Assembly (NCBI RefSeq): GCF_004123905.1
Contig: NZ_MZXW01000004.1
Coordinates: 416,159-480,158 of the forward strand
DNA from: Bradyrhizobium betae
Lineage (GTDB): Bacteria > Pseudomonadota > Alphaproteobacteria > Rhizobiales > Xanthobacteraceae
DNA: 64,000 nucleotides
Reading direction: 5' to 3'
Shown: positions 8,345 to 17,706 of the stretch, one piece after another
Layout: each line of letters begins with the position of its first letter
Numbering within the stretch: the first letter of the stretch is position 1
Made by a program: the position numbers and the translations under genes
Notes under the pieces: generated by a model
What the model was told of the DNA's origin: nothing
What the model saw: only the letters and a program-made list of their open reading frames with translations
The model's database searches: none

Positions 8345-9208
8345 ATGCCTTTTACTCCAGCATTGCTGTTTGTTGACGGCCTATCTTACGGCATGATCCT
8401 TTTTCTGATCTCAAGTGGCCTCACGGTCACTCTTGGGATCATGCGGCTGCTCAACATGGCGCATCTCGGATTCGCGATGCTGGGGGGCTATGCAGCCCTC
8501 GCCATTATGCGCACATTCCGTGTCGAACTCTTCGTAGCGCTACCGTTTGCCGTCCTAGCTGTGATCATTCTCGGTATTGCTCTTGAACGATCCATCTTCC
8601 AGTGGGTGTACCGGACGAACCCTTTGGGGCAAATTCTCATGACGATTGGGCTCATGTTCGTCATGGTTGCTTCCGCAAATCTCATGTTTGGTTCGGTTTA
8701 TTACACTCTGCCAATACCCGAGTCGCTCAAGGGTGTCTGGCACATTGGTGGATATAGCATCTCCGTGTATCGCGTGTTTGTCGGCCTCGTCAGCGCGGTC
8801 GTGGCCCTCTTAATGTGGTGTGCGCTCGAATTCACGAATTTTGGCGCGAAGTTACGGGCGGCCGTGGAAAACCCGCAAATGGCCCGCTGCGTCGGCATCA
8901 ATGTGAAACTGCTCTTTTCCCAGGCCTTCGCAGCAGGTTGTGGCCTCGCTGCCTTCGGTGGAATTTTGGGAACCCAAATGCTGCCGCTGCAGCCGTTCTA
9001 CCCAACGCAATACATTGTTCTTGCGCTCATTGTTGTCGCAGTCGGCGGTTTCGGGAGCCTCGCCGGATCATTGGTCGCCGCCGTAACCTATGGTGTGTTT
9101 GATACATTCTGTCGATATTACTTTCCCGAATATGGATCGTTCGCGATCTACATTCTTCTTGCCGCAGTTCTAATCATAAGACCGAACGGTCTGTTCGGAG
9201 GAAGCTGA
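8345..9208 (+). CDS. livH: Branched-chain-type ABC transporter permease LivH
   Basis: 287 residues, a polytopic inner-membrane protein of the LivH family: FVDGLSYGMILFLISSGLTV at the N-terminus, then GIMRLLNMAHLGFAMLGGY (the conserved N-M-A-H-G segment) and a later LRAAVENPQMARCVGI coupling loop. ATG 8345 is preferred over the in-frame 8267 because the extra residues are not membrane-like and family members start close to FVDGL. It is first in the livHMGFK run, 121 bp after the ThDP gene. With the adjacent catabolic genes it most likely imports a carboxylate substrate rather than leucine. Confidence 0.9.
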   Translation: MPFTPALLFVDGLSYGMILFLISSGLTVTLGIMRLLNMAHLGFAMLGGYAALAIMRTFRVELFVALPFAVLAVIILGIALERSIFQWVYRTNPLGQILMTIGLMFVMVASANLMFGSVYYTLPIPESLKGVWHIGGYSISVYRVFVGLVSAVVALLMWCALEFTNFGAKLRAAVENPQMARCVGINVKLLFSQAFAAGCGLAAFGGILGTQMLPLQPFYPTQYIVLALIVVAVGGFGSLAGSLVAAVTYGVFDTFCRYYFPEYGSFAIYILLAAVLIIRPNGLFGGS

Positions 9209-9228
9209 GATAAGCGGGAGGATTCAGA

Positions 9229-10212
9229 TTGAATATCATTACCCGGACCGGCTTCCAACGACAGCAGATCGGCTTGAGTGAGACGCTGGTGATTTTTATG
9301 GGCGTGGTCCTGTTCTTTCTTCCGGGCGACTATCGTCACCTCGGGATCCAGATCGTCGCCATGATTATCTTCGCCTTGTCTCTCGACTTAGCAATGGGCT
9401 ACGGGGGTATCGAGAGCCTCGGTCACGCCGTTTTCTTCGGCATTGGAGGTTATGCCGCGGCCCTCTTTGCCCTGCGTGTTTCCTCGGATCCACTTCTCGG
9501 TCTAGCCTCGGCCGCGGGATCTGCTGCCCTGGCTGCGGCGATATTTGGGCCGCTCGTTCTGCGAGCAAAGGGAGTCACCCAGGTTATCCTGACGATCGCG
9601 GTTGCCGCCGTCGTGCTTCAATTTGCTACGACGGCCCGGTGGTTAACAGGCGGCGACGATGGCCTTGCCGGATATTCGGTGGGCCCGATCTTTGGACTTT
9701 TCCCCTTCGATTTTACGGGCCGCGTCGGGTTCATCTATGCGGGGACAATTGCGATACTCACGTTTCTTCTGTGCAGACAGATCGTCAATTCAAGTTTTGG
9801 ACTGACAATTCGCGGCATCCGCGAAAACGATCTGCGTATGCGCCTGCTTGGGGTTGCGGTCTTCCTGCGCCGCCTCACACTTTTTGTCATATCCGGCGCA
9901 ATCGCCGGAGTGGCTGGCGGGATCCTGGCGCAGACCGTCGGCGTTGCCGCAACTGACTCCCTCTCGTTCAGTGTTTCCGGCAACGTCTTGGTGATGCTGG
10001 TGATCGGAGGCATGGGTCGTTTGACGGGTGCCATTGTGGGGGCGCTGGTTTTTATGGTCTTGTCCGATCGGGCGGCGGCTATCGATCCTTTCAACTGGCT
10101 GTTCGTGCTAGGCGTATTCCTGATCTTGATAGTGCGTTTTATGCCCGACGGGGTTGCGTTGATGTTGGATCGCATCGAGCTTCGTGTGTGGGGGAGAAAG
10201 CAACCCCGATGA
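9229..10212 (+). CDS. livM: Branched-chain-type ABC transporter permease LivM
   Basis: 327 residues with multiple membrane spans and the LivM hallmark LDLAMGYGGIESLGHAVFFGIGGYAAA (key elements: GYGG, GHA, GIGGYAAA). The C-terminal RGIRENDLRMRLLGV is the EAA-like coupling loop that contacts the ATPases. The start is a TTG at 9229, supported by GGGAGG eight bases upstream and by the absence of a better ATG nearby. It ends in an ATGA overlap with livG. Confidence 0.9.
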   Translation: MNIITRTGFQRQQIGLSETLVIFMGVVLFFLPGDYRHLGIQIVAMIIFALSLDLAMGYGGIESLGHAVFFGIGGYAAALFALRVSSDPLLGLASAAGSAALAAAIFGPLVLRAKGVTQVILTIAVAAVVLQFATTARWLTGGDDGLAGYSVGPIFGLFPFDFTGRVGFIYAGTIAILTFLLCRQIVNSSFGLTIRGIRENDLRMRLLGVAVFLRRLTLFVISGAIAGVAGGILAQTVGVAATDSLSFSVSGNVLVMLVIGGMGRLTGAIVGALVFMVLSDRAAAIDPFNWLFVLGVFLILIVRFMPDGVALMLDRIELRVWGRKQPR

Positions 10213-10961
10213 CTGCTGCGCTGCGAACCAAACAGCTGAGAAAGAGCTTTGGAGCCTTACAGGTCGCCAAGGACATCAACTTTTCGCTAGACCAGGGTGC
10301 GCGACACGCGCTGATCGGACCTAACGGAGCTGGCAAATCGACGTTCGTGAATCTCCTCTCGGGAACGCTCAAGCCGACGGGGGGCAAGGTATATATCGGA
10401 GATGTTGACGTCACCAATGCGTCGCCCGCCTCACGCGTCAATCGAGGACTCGCACGTACGTTCCAAATCAATTCGCTGTTCAATCAGATGACAGTTACCG
10501 AAAATGTCGCGCTGGCCGTATCCGCGCGATTAAAGTCTGACGGCGGGTTGTGGCGCAATCCCGTTCGACAGCCCGAGCTGCAACGCGAGGTCGATCGGTT
10601 GTTGGACATGGTTGATTTGACCTCGGTCGCGACCAAACGAATCTCGGAAATTTCCTACGGCCAACGGCGACTTGTCGAAATCGCCTTGGCGTTGGCCTTG
10701 AAGCCGTCAGTTCTTTTGCTCGACGAACCCGCAGCTGGTCTGCCGAAAAGCAGCTCGGAACGGCTCCTAGAACTTCTCGTACGGCTACCCCGAGAAACCG
10801 CTATCCTAATCATCGACCACGACATGGATATCGTGTTTGGCTTTGCCGATACTGTCACGGTCATGTTCCAGGGTGGAATTCTGGTTGAAGGAAAGTCGGG
10901 CGAGATAAAGAGTAATGCGTTGGTCCGCGAGGTCTATCTGGGGAATGCTCGTCATGCATGA
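10209..10961 (+). CDS. livG: Branched-chain-type ABC transporter ATPase LivG
   Basis: 250 residues. Walker A is GPNGAGKS (about 40-47), the signature is ISYGQRRLVEIA (the LivG variant of LSGGQ), and Walker B is SVLLLDEPAAGL, followed by the switch His in IIDHDMD. The ATG sits in an ATGA overlap with the livM stop, and its ribosome site GGGGAGA lies in the livM end. LivG and LivF form the nucleotide-binding heterodimer under LivH and LivM. Confidence 0.92.
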   Translation: MTAALRTKQLRKSFGALQVAKDINFSLDQGARHALIGPNGAGKSTFVNLLSGTLKPTGGKVYIGDVDVTNASPASRVNRGLARTFQINSLFNQMTVTENVALAVSARLKSDGGLWRNPVRQPELQREVDRLLDMVDLTSVATKRISEISYGQRRLVEIALALALKPSVLLLDEPAAGLPKSSSERLLELLVRLPRETAILIIDHDMDIVFGFADTVTVMFQGGILVEGKSGEIKSNALVREVYLGNARHA

Positions 10962-11718
10962 GCTCCTTACCCTCGATCGCGTTACGGCCGGATACGGAGC
11001 TGGTGCCGTCGTCCTTGAGGATGTCTCGATCGGCTTCTCGTCGACCACTTCTTGTGCGCTGCTTGGTCGAAACGGGGTCGGCAAGACGACTCTTTTGGCC
11101 ACGGTCATGGGTCTCACTGAACTCGGACACGGACGCATTGTCTTTGAAGGACGGGACATCTCTAAGCTCGACGTCCACCTGCGCTCTTTGTCAGGCATTG
11201 CGCTCGTACCACAGGAACGGGAGATTTTCGCGTCTCTCTCAGTGCAGGATAATCTAGCCGTTGCCGTACAGCCAAAAGGCAAATGGACAGTGGACGCCGC
11301 ATATGAGCTGTTCCCCCGTCTCGCCGAACGTCGGCGCAATTACGGCAATCAACTCTCCGGCGGCGAGCAACAGATGCTCGCAATAGCGCGGGCTCTCGTT
11401 AGCAATCCCAAGATTCTTTTGCTGGATGAGCCGTTCGAAGGACTGGCTCCTGTCATCATCGAACAGTTGGCAGACGCGCTCAATCGTGTCCGCCGCGCAG
11501 GTGATCTGACAATCGTCTTGGTTGAGCACCACGTCGAGTTGGCGTTCAGCCTGACCGACAGTTCGATCGTTTTGGATCGCGGACGAGTGGCGTGGGCAGG
11601 TACAAATGACGAACTGCGCTCGAACCCATCAAAATTGGCGAGCTTACTTGGTTTCGAAGCCGAGACCGCATCGAAGCGCGTCAGCGTTATTACCAACCAA
11701 GGCGGACGAGCTCGGTAG
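10954..11718 (+). CDS. livF: Branched-chain-type ABC transporter ATPase LivF
   Basis: 254 residues. Walker A is GRNGVGKTT, the signature LSGGEQQMLAIARAL, Walker B ILLLDEPFEGLAP, and the switch His is in VEHHVE. The ATG at 10954 overlaps the end of livG by 8 bp and puts LLTLDRVTAGYG at the N-terminus, as in LivF proteins. The C-terminal extension (KRVSVITNQGG) is slightly longer than usual. Confidence 0.92.
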   Translation: MHELLTLDRVTAGYGAGAVVLEDVSIGFSSTTSCALLGRNGVGKTTLLATVMGLTELGHGRIVFEGRDISKLDVHLRSLSGIALVPQEREIFASLSVQDNLAVAVQPKGKWTVDAAYELFPRLAERRRNYGNQLSGGEQQMLAIARALVSNPKILLLDEPFEGLAPVIIEQLADALNRVRRAGDLTIVLVEHHVELAFSLTDSSIVLDRGRVAWAGTNDELRSNPSKLASLLGFEAETASKRVSVITNQGGRAR

Positions 11719-11757
11719 GGTTCGCCACAATTTCAATTCAACGGGGAGTATTACGAA

Positions 11758-12942
11758 ATGTTCAGGATAGGAATGAAGCTGTTGCTGGCGCTTGGCTTGG
11801 GCTCAGTGTCTGTAACCGCGGCGATGGCCGACAGCATCAAGATCGGCATTATCGGCCCGTTCAGCGGGCCTTTCTCCGACGCCGGCGGACAATATAAGAG
11901 GGGCATCGAACTATATCTGCAGAAAGCTGGCGGTAAACTCGGCGGTCAAGACGTGGAAATCGTGTATCGCGATGATGGTGGCGGGGGGGCGCCCCGCGCT
12001 CAGCAACTCGCGGTCGAGCTGATGTCAAATCAGAAGGTGCAATACCTCGGCGGGGGTTATCTTACACCAAACACTGTCGCCGTTGCGTCCGCGATTACTC
12101 AGGCGAAGATCCCCTACGTGATCTTTAACTCGAATGCGTCTGACACCCTGCGAAAATCACCCTACTTCCTCAGGGTCGCCACCACTATTCAGGGGTTGGC
12201 AACTCAGAACGCAAGATTTGCAATCGATCAGGGCAAACGTAAAGGCGTCGTCTTTGCGGTCGACTTCGCCCCGGGTCACGATGCCATTGCGGCCTACACC
12301 AAGTCTTTCACAGAGGGAGGCGGCAAAATCGTTGACGTCATCAAGGTTCCCCTCGATGCAACAGACCTTTCGAGCTACATGCAACGAGTGCAAGATTCGA
12401 GTGCTGATGCGCTATTTACGTTTGTCCCGAACGGACCGATTTCGATAAACCTCGTGCGAGGTTTCACCGAACGACAGCTCAGACAGAAGGGTATGGAGTA
12501 CTACGGCCTGGGTGAGACCGAGGAGGCATACCTCGACTCGATCGGCGAGGCGGCGATAGGCATGTATTCGACCTTGCACTACGGTCCTTTTAGCCCGGAC
12601 TCGGATACGAACAGGGAATTTGTAAAGGCCTTCAAAGCTAAGTACGGCGAGAAGCTCCTCCCCGGGCAATTTGTAGCCGCTGCTTACGATGGCATGTACC
12701 TGATCGAGCAGATGATCGAAGCGACGAGAGGGAAATCCGACCCGGAAAAAGCAATGGCGGCAGCCAAAGGTCAAAAATGGGAGAGCCCACGCGGACCTGT
12801 CATGATCGATCCTGTGGAGCGCGATCTTATTGAAGACGCCCACGTCCGCCAAGTGCGAAAGGTAGACGGCGAACTTCGCAATATTGAAGTGGGAGTGTAC
12901 AAGGCGATCAAGGATCCTTGGCAGCTCGCTAACCCTCAGTGA
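11758..12942 (+). CDS. livK: Periplasmic substrate-binding protein of the Liv-type transporter
   Basis: 394 residues with a clear Sec signal peptide (MFRIGMKLLLALGLGSVSVT, cleavage after AMA near residue 24). The mature protein begins DSIKIGIIGPFSGPFSDAG, the type I periplasmic-binding fold of the LivJ/LivK family, and later shows VAAAYDGMYLIEQMIEATRG. A GGGGAG site precedes the ATG. It closes the importer operon, so the pathway substrate is presumably bound here. Such proteins beside aromatic or terpenoid catabolic genes usually bind carboxylates rather than amino acids; specificity is not readable. Confidence 0.9.
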   Translation: MFRIGMKLLLALGLGSVSVTAAMADSIKIGIIGPFSGPFSDAGGQYKRGIELYLQKAGGKLGGQDVEIVYRDDGGGGAPRAQQLAVELMSNQKVQYLGGGYLTPNTVAVASAITQAKIPYVIFNSNASDTLRKSPYFLRVATTIQGLATQNARFAIDQGKRKGVVFAVDFAPGHDAIAAYTKSFTEGGGKIVDVIKVPLDATDLSSYMQRVQDSSADALFTFVPNGPISINLVRGFTERQLRQKGMEYYGLGETEEAYLDSIGEAAIGMYSTLHYGPFSPDSDTNREFVKAFKAKYGEKLLPGQFVAAAYDGMYLIEQMIEATRGKSDPEKAMAAAKGQKWESPRGPVMIDPVERDLIEDAHVRQVRKVDGELRNIEVGVYKAIKDPWQLANPQ

Positions 12943-13015
12943 TTTGCAATGCTTGTCGTAATCGTGCGCTTCGACCTCGTGTCTGAAGCGCGCGCTCGAA
13001 GCAAAGGTTCCGGCA

Positions 13016-13796
13016 ATGTCGCCTCATGGGCTTGTGAAGATCGATGGTCCGGTTCGGAACGATAACCATGTCCCGGCCGCACGTTTTCAACGCCATTAGC
13101 GCGGACGTATTAAATCGGCTTCTCGACGTACTGAGAGCTTTGCGCGATGACAACACCGTGCGTGTTGTCGTGTTTCGTGGATCCGGTGAACGAGCCTTCG
13201 CTTCGGGTGATGACATAAACGAATTTGTGCGTACCTCGCCCTTCGACGTCTTGGCGATTGCAGCGCGGCTGCGCGCCGTGACCGACATCACGACGTCTAT
13301 CCCGAATCCGATCACAGCTTCAATCGCAGGATACTGTCTCGGGGGAGGGTTTGAGCTTGCCCTGGTTTGTGACATCCGAATCGCGGCCGACACTGCGCAC
13401 TTCGGTTTGCCAGAGATCAAACTGGGAATGCAGCTTGCAGGCGCTGGGACGGTCCGCCTCACCAAGCTCGCGGGCAGTTCCTCGCACGTATGCTATCGAT
13501 GATTGGCGATCGGATTGGAGCCGATCGAGCACTCGACTATGGTTTGTTGGAATCCGTGCATCCGGTATCCGATCGTCCAGAGGCGACCGCGGTATTGGCA
13601 ATGAAGCTCACGCACCGGCCGCTATTCACCTTTGCTCAGCTTAAAGCATCCCTCAACACCGCGATTGATGCGGATGTCGCCAGCGCGCTTGACGCGGAAA
13701 GCTAAAGCGTTCGCGCTTTACTACGCGACCGCAGACAAGGAAGAGGGCGTCCGGGCCTTCCTGGAAAAAAGGCCAGCTCTCTTCTCGGGCCGTTAG
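13016..13796 (+). pseudogene. Enoyl-CoA hydratase/isomerase family, frameshifted remnant
   Basis: Recognisable crotonase sequence is spread over two frames with at least three frame changes. It opens MSPHGLVKIDG from 13016, moves to another frame for GTITMSRPHVFNAIS and the CoA/oxyanion region GSGERAFASGDDINEF, IAGYCLGGGFELAL, then shifts near 13490 to MLSMIGDRIGADRALDYGLL and back near 13703 to KAFALYYATADKEEG, ending at the TAG at 13794. Joined, the fragments give a full-length family member of about 260 residues, so little has been deleted. It is the first of three consecutive broken genes that match a valine (isobutyryl-CoA) degradation operon. Confidence 0.85.
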
Positions 13797-13890
13797 GATC
13801 ATGGCGGCCTCCACTCAGCGGATGTGCACAGGTGCTCGCCGCACAAAGGGGCATATCCGTTCAATCCGTTCATATTTCAGACGAGAAACG

Positions 13891-14857
13891 GTGTTTTCTC
13901 TTAACGAAAACTTCCAATTGCGGTTCGTGATATGGCGCGTGGCACTTTGCGGCGAAGAAGATCGCGCGGCATGCACTAGGCTGGGACGAGGAGAAACACT
14001 TTCCGGTCGACGTGATGCGGCAGGCCGCCGAACTTGGCATGGGCGGTATCTCCATCAAGGACGTTGCTGGCGGCTCCGCGATGACACGGTTCGACGCCGC
14101 GCTGATCTTCGAGGCCTTGGCGACGGGGTGTCCGACGGTGTCAGCCTTCCTCTCGATCCACAATATGGCATCCTGGATGATCGATGCTTACGGCAATGAG
14201 AACCAGCGCCATAAGTGGCTGCAAAAACTCTGCACCATTGAGCTGATTGCGAGCTATCGTCTGTCCGAGCCGGGTGCCGGCTCGGACGCAGCGGCGCTTC
14301 GCAACCGCGCGGTACGTGAAGGCGATCATTACGCGCTCAATGGCCAGAAGCAATTCATTTCGGGTGCCGGCGGCACGGATCTGCTGGTGGCGATGGTGCG
14401 GACCGGCGGTGACGGCCCTGGCGGCGTCTCGACGCACGTCATCGATAGCAAGACGCCAGGTGTGTCTTTTGGCGCCAATGAGCGGAAGATGGGCTGGAAT
14501 GCTCAGCCGACCCGCGCGGTGATCTTCGCGAATGCGCGAGTGCCGGTCGAGAGCCGGCGTGGCGACGAGGGTATCGGCTTCAAGATCGCGATGGCCGGCC
14601 TAGACGGCGGCCGTCTCAACATCACAGCCTGCTCGCTCGGCGGTGCGCAGTCCGCGCTGGACAGGTCGCTGGCCTACATGAATGAGCGCAAGGCATTTGG
14701 AAAGCGCTTCGACGAATTCTAGGCGCTTCAGTTCAAGATCGCGGACATGGCGATTGAACTCGAAGCCGCGCGCCCCTCGCTTTGGTGTGCAGCCTCGATC
14801 GAAGACGTGACGGAGGAAATGATCGCCATTTTGCCGAGATCGATGCAGACGATCTAA
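13891..14857 (+). pseudogene. Acyl-CoA dehydrogenase (isobutyryl-CoA dehydrogenase-like), broken
   Basis: The frame from about 14000 to 14719 encodes good acyl-CoA dehydrogenase sequence: PVDVMRQAAELGMGGI, LSEPGAGSDAAAL (flavin/substrate region), FISGAGGTDLL and GLDGGRLNITACSLGGAQ. The N-terminus is in other frames (FSLNENFQL, then RDMARG, then FAAKKIARHALGW). At 14720-14722 a TAG stands where the family has Gln, and coding sequence resumes directly behind it (ALQFKIADMAIELEAAR). Roughly the last 90 residues of the family are missing; the tail to 14857 is unrelated. It is the middle gene of the fossil operon. Confidence 0.85.
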
Positions 14858-14900
14858 AATGGAAGAGAACAAACCAAAAACGGTTCGCGAAGGGATTTCC

Positions 14901-15742
14901 ATGGCAACGGTCGCATTTAGCGGTCTCGGCAATATGGGCGGTGGCAGCGAATCTCGTCAAAGCAGGTCACAGAGTCGTTGCGCGATCTAGCTGAGACGTC
15001 CCGCAGTCAAGCCAAGGCCGATGGCGTCCATATCGCCCAGAGCTCGGCGGAGGCGGTGGTGGGCGCCAATGTCGTGGTCACTATGCTGCCAACCGGCAAG
15101 GCGGTGCTCGGTGTCTGGCACGAAATCGTTCCCGCCATGGACAGGGATACGTTGATTATCGACAGTTCTACCATCGACGTCGAGCGCACGCGCAGAGCGC
15201 ATGCACTGGCTTCCAAGCACGCAGTGCTGTCCGTGGATGCGCCGGTCTCCGGTGGTACGGGCGGAGCGAAGACTGCGACATTGACCTTCATGTGCGGTGG
15301 AGCTGGGAGAGCATTCGAAACGGCTAAGCTTATCCTCGAAAAGATTGGAAAGAAGATCGTTCATTGTGGCGGCGCCGGCGCGGGGCAGGCGGCGAAGATC
15401 TGCAACAACATGATCCTCGGGATTTCCATGATTGCGGAAAGTGAAGCCTTTGCGCTTGCCGAAAAGCTTGGGCTTTCCCATCAGGCGCCGTTCGATGTTG
15501 CCTCAACCTCGTCGGGGCAGTGCTGGTCATTGACTGCCTATTGCCCGGTGCCGGGCCCGGTGCCGACATCGCGGGCAAACAACGATTACAAGCCAGGCTT
15601 TGCTGTCTCGCTCTTGCTGAAGGATTTGCTTTTGGCAAACGAAGCTGCGTTCTCCGTGCACGCGAGCATACCGTTGTGAGTTCATGCGGCATCCATCTAC
15701 AAGTGCGATGACGACGCGGGTAACGGCGGAAAGGACTTCTAA
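14901..15742 (+). pseudogene. mmsB: 3-Hydroxyisobutyrate dehydrogenase, frameshifted remnant
   Basis: MATVAFSGLGNMGG (Rossmann start) at 14901 is followed, in other frames, by AANLVKAGHRVVA and then a long in-frame body from 14978: ETSRSQAKADGVHIAQ, VVTMLPTGKAV, VDAPVSGGTGGA and GQAAKICNNMILGIS with the catalytic Lys. The body ends at a TGA near 15677, but AASIYKCDDDAGNGGKDF continues in another frame to 15742. The nearly complete coverage shows recent decay by small indels. Two intact relatives of the same superfamily lie at 30422-31294 and 46450-47322. Confidence 0.85.
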
Positions 15743-15827
15743 GTGTCGTGAATTTCCTTCGTCGTCCGGCAGCCGAACGATAGCTCGGGGTAAGTGGGGT
15801 TTGCCTCGGGCGGAAAAGCGCAGAGCA

Positions 15828-17198
15828 TCAGGCCTGCCCGCCGCGCTTTATCGGCATCACCTTTTTCGGATCCAGCCAGTGGTCGATCCGATCAGCCCAA
15901 TGCTGCATCAGCTTAGTGCGTGAGCCGATCAGTGCTAGCGGTCCGTGCTTTTTGTAGAGCCCTTCCACAGTAGAGTTATCGAGATGCGCGAGCTGCAGCT
16001 CGACGACGTCGCCATCCCATGCCTTGGCGTCCTTGATCTCTTCATGGTGAGACAGGGTCGAGAAGGTGGTCCGGAATCCGTGGGCACAATGATCAGTCTT
16101 GGTGTCAATGCCAAGCAGCCGCAAGCGCTTGTTGAGCGTGTTGTTTGATAGCGGCGCGTCCTTCGAGCAGGAAAACACGTACCAACGATGGCCGGTCAGC
16201 TTCTGAACGCTGCACAGGATTGCGAGTGCCTGCCGAGACACTGGCACGACATGGTCCCAGCCGGTCTTCATTTTCGCGGCTGGAATAGTCCAGCGTTCGG
16301 CGTCCCAATCGACCTCGCTCCACTCCATTTCATTGACCATCCCGGGGCGGGGAATGGTCAGCGCATCGAAGCGCAAAGCAAGGCCAACAACGTCACTAAA
16401 CCTCGCTCTCGTCCACGGCGCGCTGATGAGCCTGAAGACGCGCGTCACGTCGCGTGGTTCGGTAACGCCGGGACGCGGCGTCGAAATGTTGGCAATCATC
16501 TGCCCATTCAGGTTGCGGAATGGATTGTAGCCGTCGCCTTCGACATCGGCATAGTTGCAGATTTGCTCACCGATGCTGCGCACGCGGTCGCGCGTCTCCA
16601 GCTTTCCCTCGGCTTCGTATGAACGCATGAACGCGAGCACGTCCGGACGCTTGATGTCCTGCCTGTGCAGCTTGCCGAAGCGATCCTTGACGTAGCCGAC
16701 ACGCAGCTCAAGCACCTCGATGGTCTTGGGGTCGCGCACCGCGACGATCCTGCCGCGTTTGACTTTCTCCACCTTCTTCTTCGCGAGCCACTCGTCGGCC
16801 CATTGCTTAAAAGGCCGGGCGGCCGCCTGCCTGTGCTTGTCGAACTGCTTCTCCGTGCTCGGATCTTTGCCTTCCCTGAGCAGGTCCTTGGCTTTGTCGC
16901 GCTCGCGCCTCGCCTCGGCGAGTGAGAACGTACCATCCTTTCCGTTGCCATAAGGGCCGATGGAATAGGTTTTCTGGCGGCTGTGGAAGCGGTAGCCCAT
17001 CCGCCAGAGCTTGGAAGCAGCGTTGCCGGGCCTGCTCTCGTCCGGCGTGACGAAGAGATAGAGACCGCGGCCAGTCACGTCAGAAATCTTGGCGGGGCTC
17101 CACGCGCCATTGTCGAATTTCGGTCGGGCGGCGCGGCAGTCGACGTCGGTCCTAATCTGCTTGGGGTTGGCGTACGCGCCATGATTCTTGCGGGCCAT
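15828..17198 (-). CDS. Tyrosine recombinase (phage/island integrase)
   Basis: 456 residues from the ATG at 17198 (MARKNHGAYANPKQI); the frame extends further upstream but that part has no family resemblance. It has an N-terminal DUF4102-like arm-binding region (YSIGPYGNGKDGTFSLAEAR), a SAM-like core-binding domain, and the catalytic domain: Arg in LTIPRPGMVNEMEW, HGFR, LAHLDNSTV and the terminal nucleophile region GLYKKH. Its start faces two tRNA 3' remnants 220-510 bp away, which are its likely attachment sites. It reads toward the fossil operon, so the element it mobilised probably lay to the left. Confidence 0.92.
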   Translation of the reverse strand: MARKNHGAYANPKQIRTDVDCRAARPKFDNGAWSPAKISDVTGRGLYLFVTPDESRPGNAASKLWRMGYRFHSRQKTYSIGPYGNGKDGTFSLAEARRERDKAKDLLREGKDPSTEKQFDKHRQAAARPFKQWADEWLAKKKVEKVKRGRIVAVRDPKTIEVLELRVGYVKDRFGKLHRQDIKRPDVLAFMRSYEAEGKLETRDRVRSIGEQICNYADVEGDGYNPFRNLNGQMIANISTPRPGVTEPRDVTRVFRLISAPWTRARFSDVVGLALRFDALTIPRPGMVNEMEWSEVDWDAERWTIPAAKMKTGWDHVVPVSRQALAILCSVQKLTGHRWYVFSCSKDAPLSNNTLNKRLRLLGIDTKTDHCAHGFRTTFSTLSHHEEIKDAKAWDGDVVELQLAHLDNSTVEGLYKKHGPLALIGSRTKLMQHWADRIDHWLDPKKVMPIKRGGQA

Positions 17199-17419
17199 CT
17201 GCTCAATTCCCTCGTTCGGAATAGCGAAATTCGCCGTGAACGTTTGTTCTCCCGATACCAACACGATACCAACAAAAATGCCAACAAATCGGACGGTTGG
17301 GATCGGATGAGAACAAACGGTGACGAACACCCATGTACGCGGAAGTGCCTATTTTTCAAGGTTTCCGAGCACTGCGCGGACGGTTGCGAACGCTTTGGAA
17401 CAGGCTTGAACAGCCTAGT

Positions 17420-17464
17420 TGGTGCCCCTGGCCGGAATCGAACCGACGAAAGAACGGTCCTTTC
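17420..17464 (-). other. 3' remnant of a class II (Leu-like) tRNA gene, possible attachment core
   Basis: On the minus strand this reads as a variable-arm hairpin (GAAAG, seven bases, CTTTC), a perfect-form T arm (GTCGG TTCGATT CCGGC), the 3' acceptor strand CAGGGGC, discriminator A and CCA. The long variable arm marks a class II tRNA, and the end resembles tRNA-Leu. The sequence further upstream on that strand does not form a proper anticodon arm or D arm, so no functional tRNA is present. Such 3' ends are the usual duplicated att segments of tyrosine-integrase islands. Confidence 0.6.
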
Positions 17465-17663
17465 CCCTCCTTAAGTTGGGGCGTTGGGACGGCCCCTCGC
17501 AAGACCTCGTGCCGCGGCCACTTGCACGCGACCATAGGTTCGGAGATTGCTTATGAGGCTCGCAATACCATTCCGACAAAGAGAAATTCTGTAGTAATCT
17601 CAATCGACCAAAAAGCTGTAAAATGTCGGAATGGGTGTTGAAAACACTACGGATTTTCGAAGA

Positions 17664-17706
17664 CTTCCAAGCTGAATACAAGGGTTCGATTCCCTTTACC
17701 CGCTCC
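17664..17706 (+). other. 3' half of tRNA-Gly(UCC) starting in the anticodon loop: putative att site
   Basis: The sequence begins CTTCCAA (anticodon loop with TCC at 17666-17668), continues through the variable region to a perfect T arm (AAGGG TTCGATT CCCTT) and the acceptor strand TACCCGC, then TCC and G instead of the encoded A of CCA. Upstream bases do not pair to complete the anticodon stem. Identity starting in the anticodon loop is typical of tyrosine-recombinase crossover sites. Because only the 3' half is present, the intact tRNA-Gly and the body of that island should lie to the left. Confidence 0.65.

Noticed and set aside
17400..17520. Complete tRNA-Leu gene on the minus strand
   Set aside because: Only the variable arm, T arm and acceptor end fit; the candidate anticodon arm has mismatches and an oversized loop and there is no D arm.
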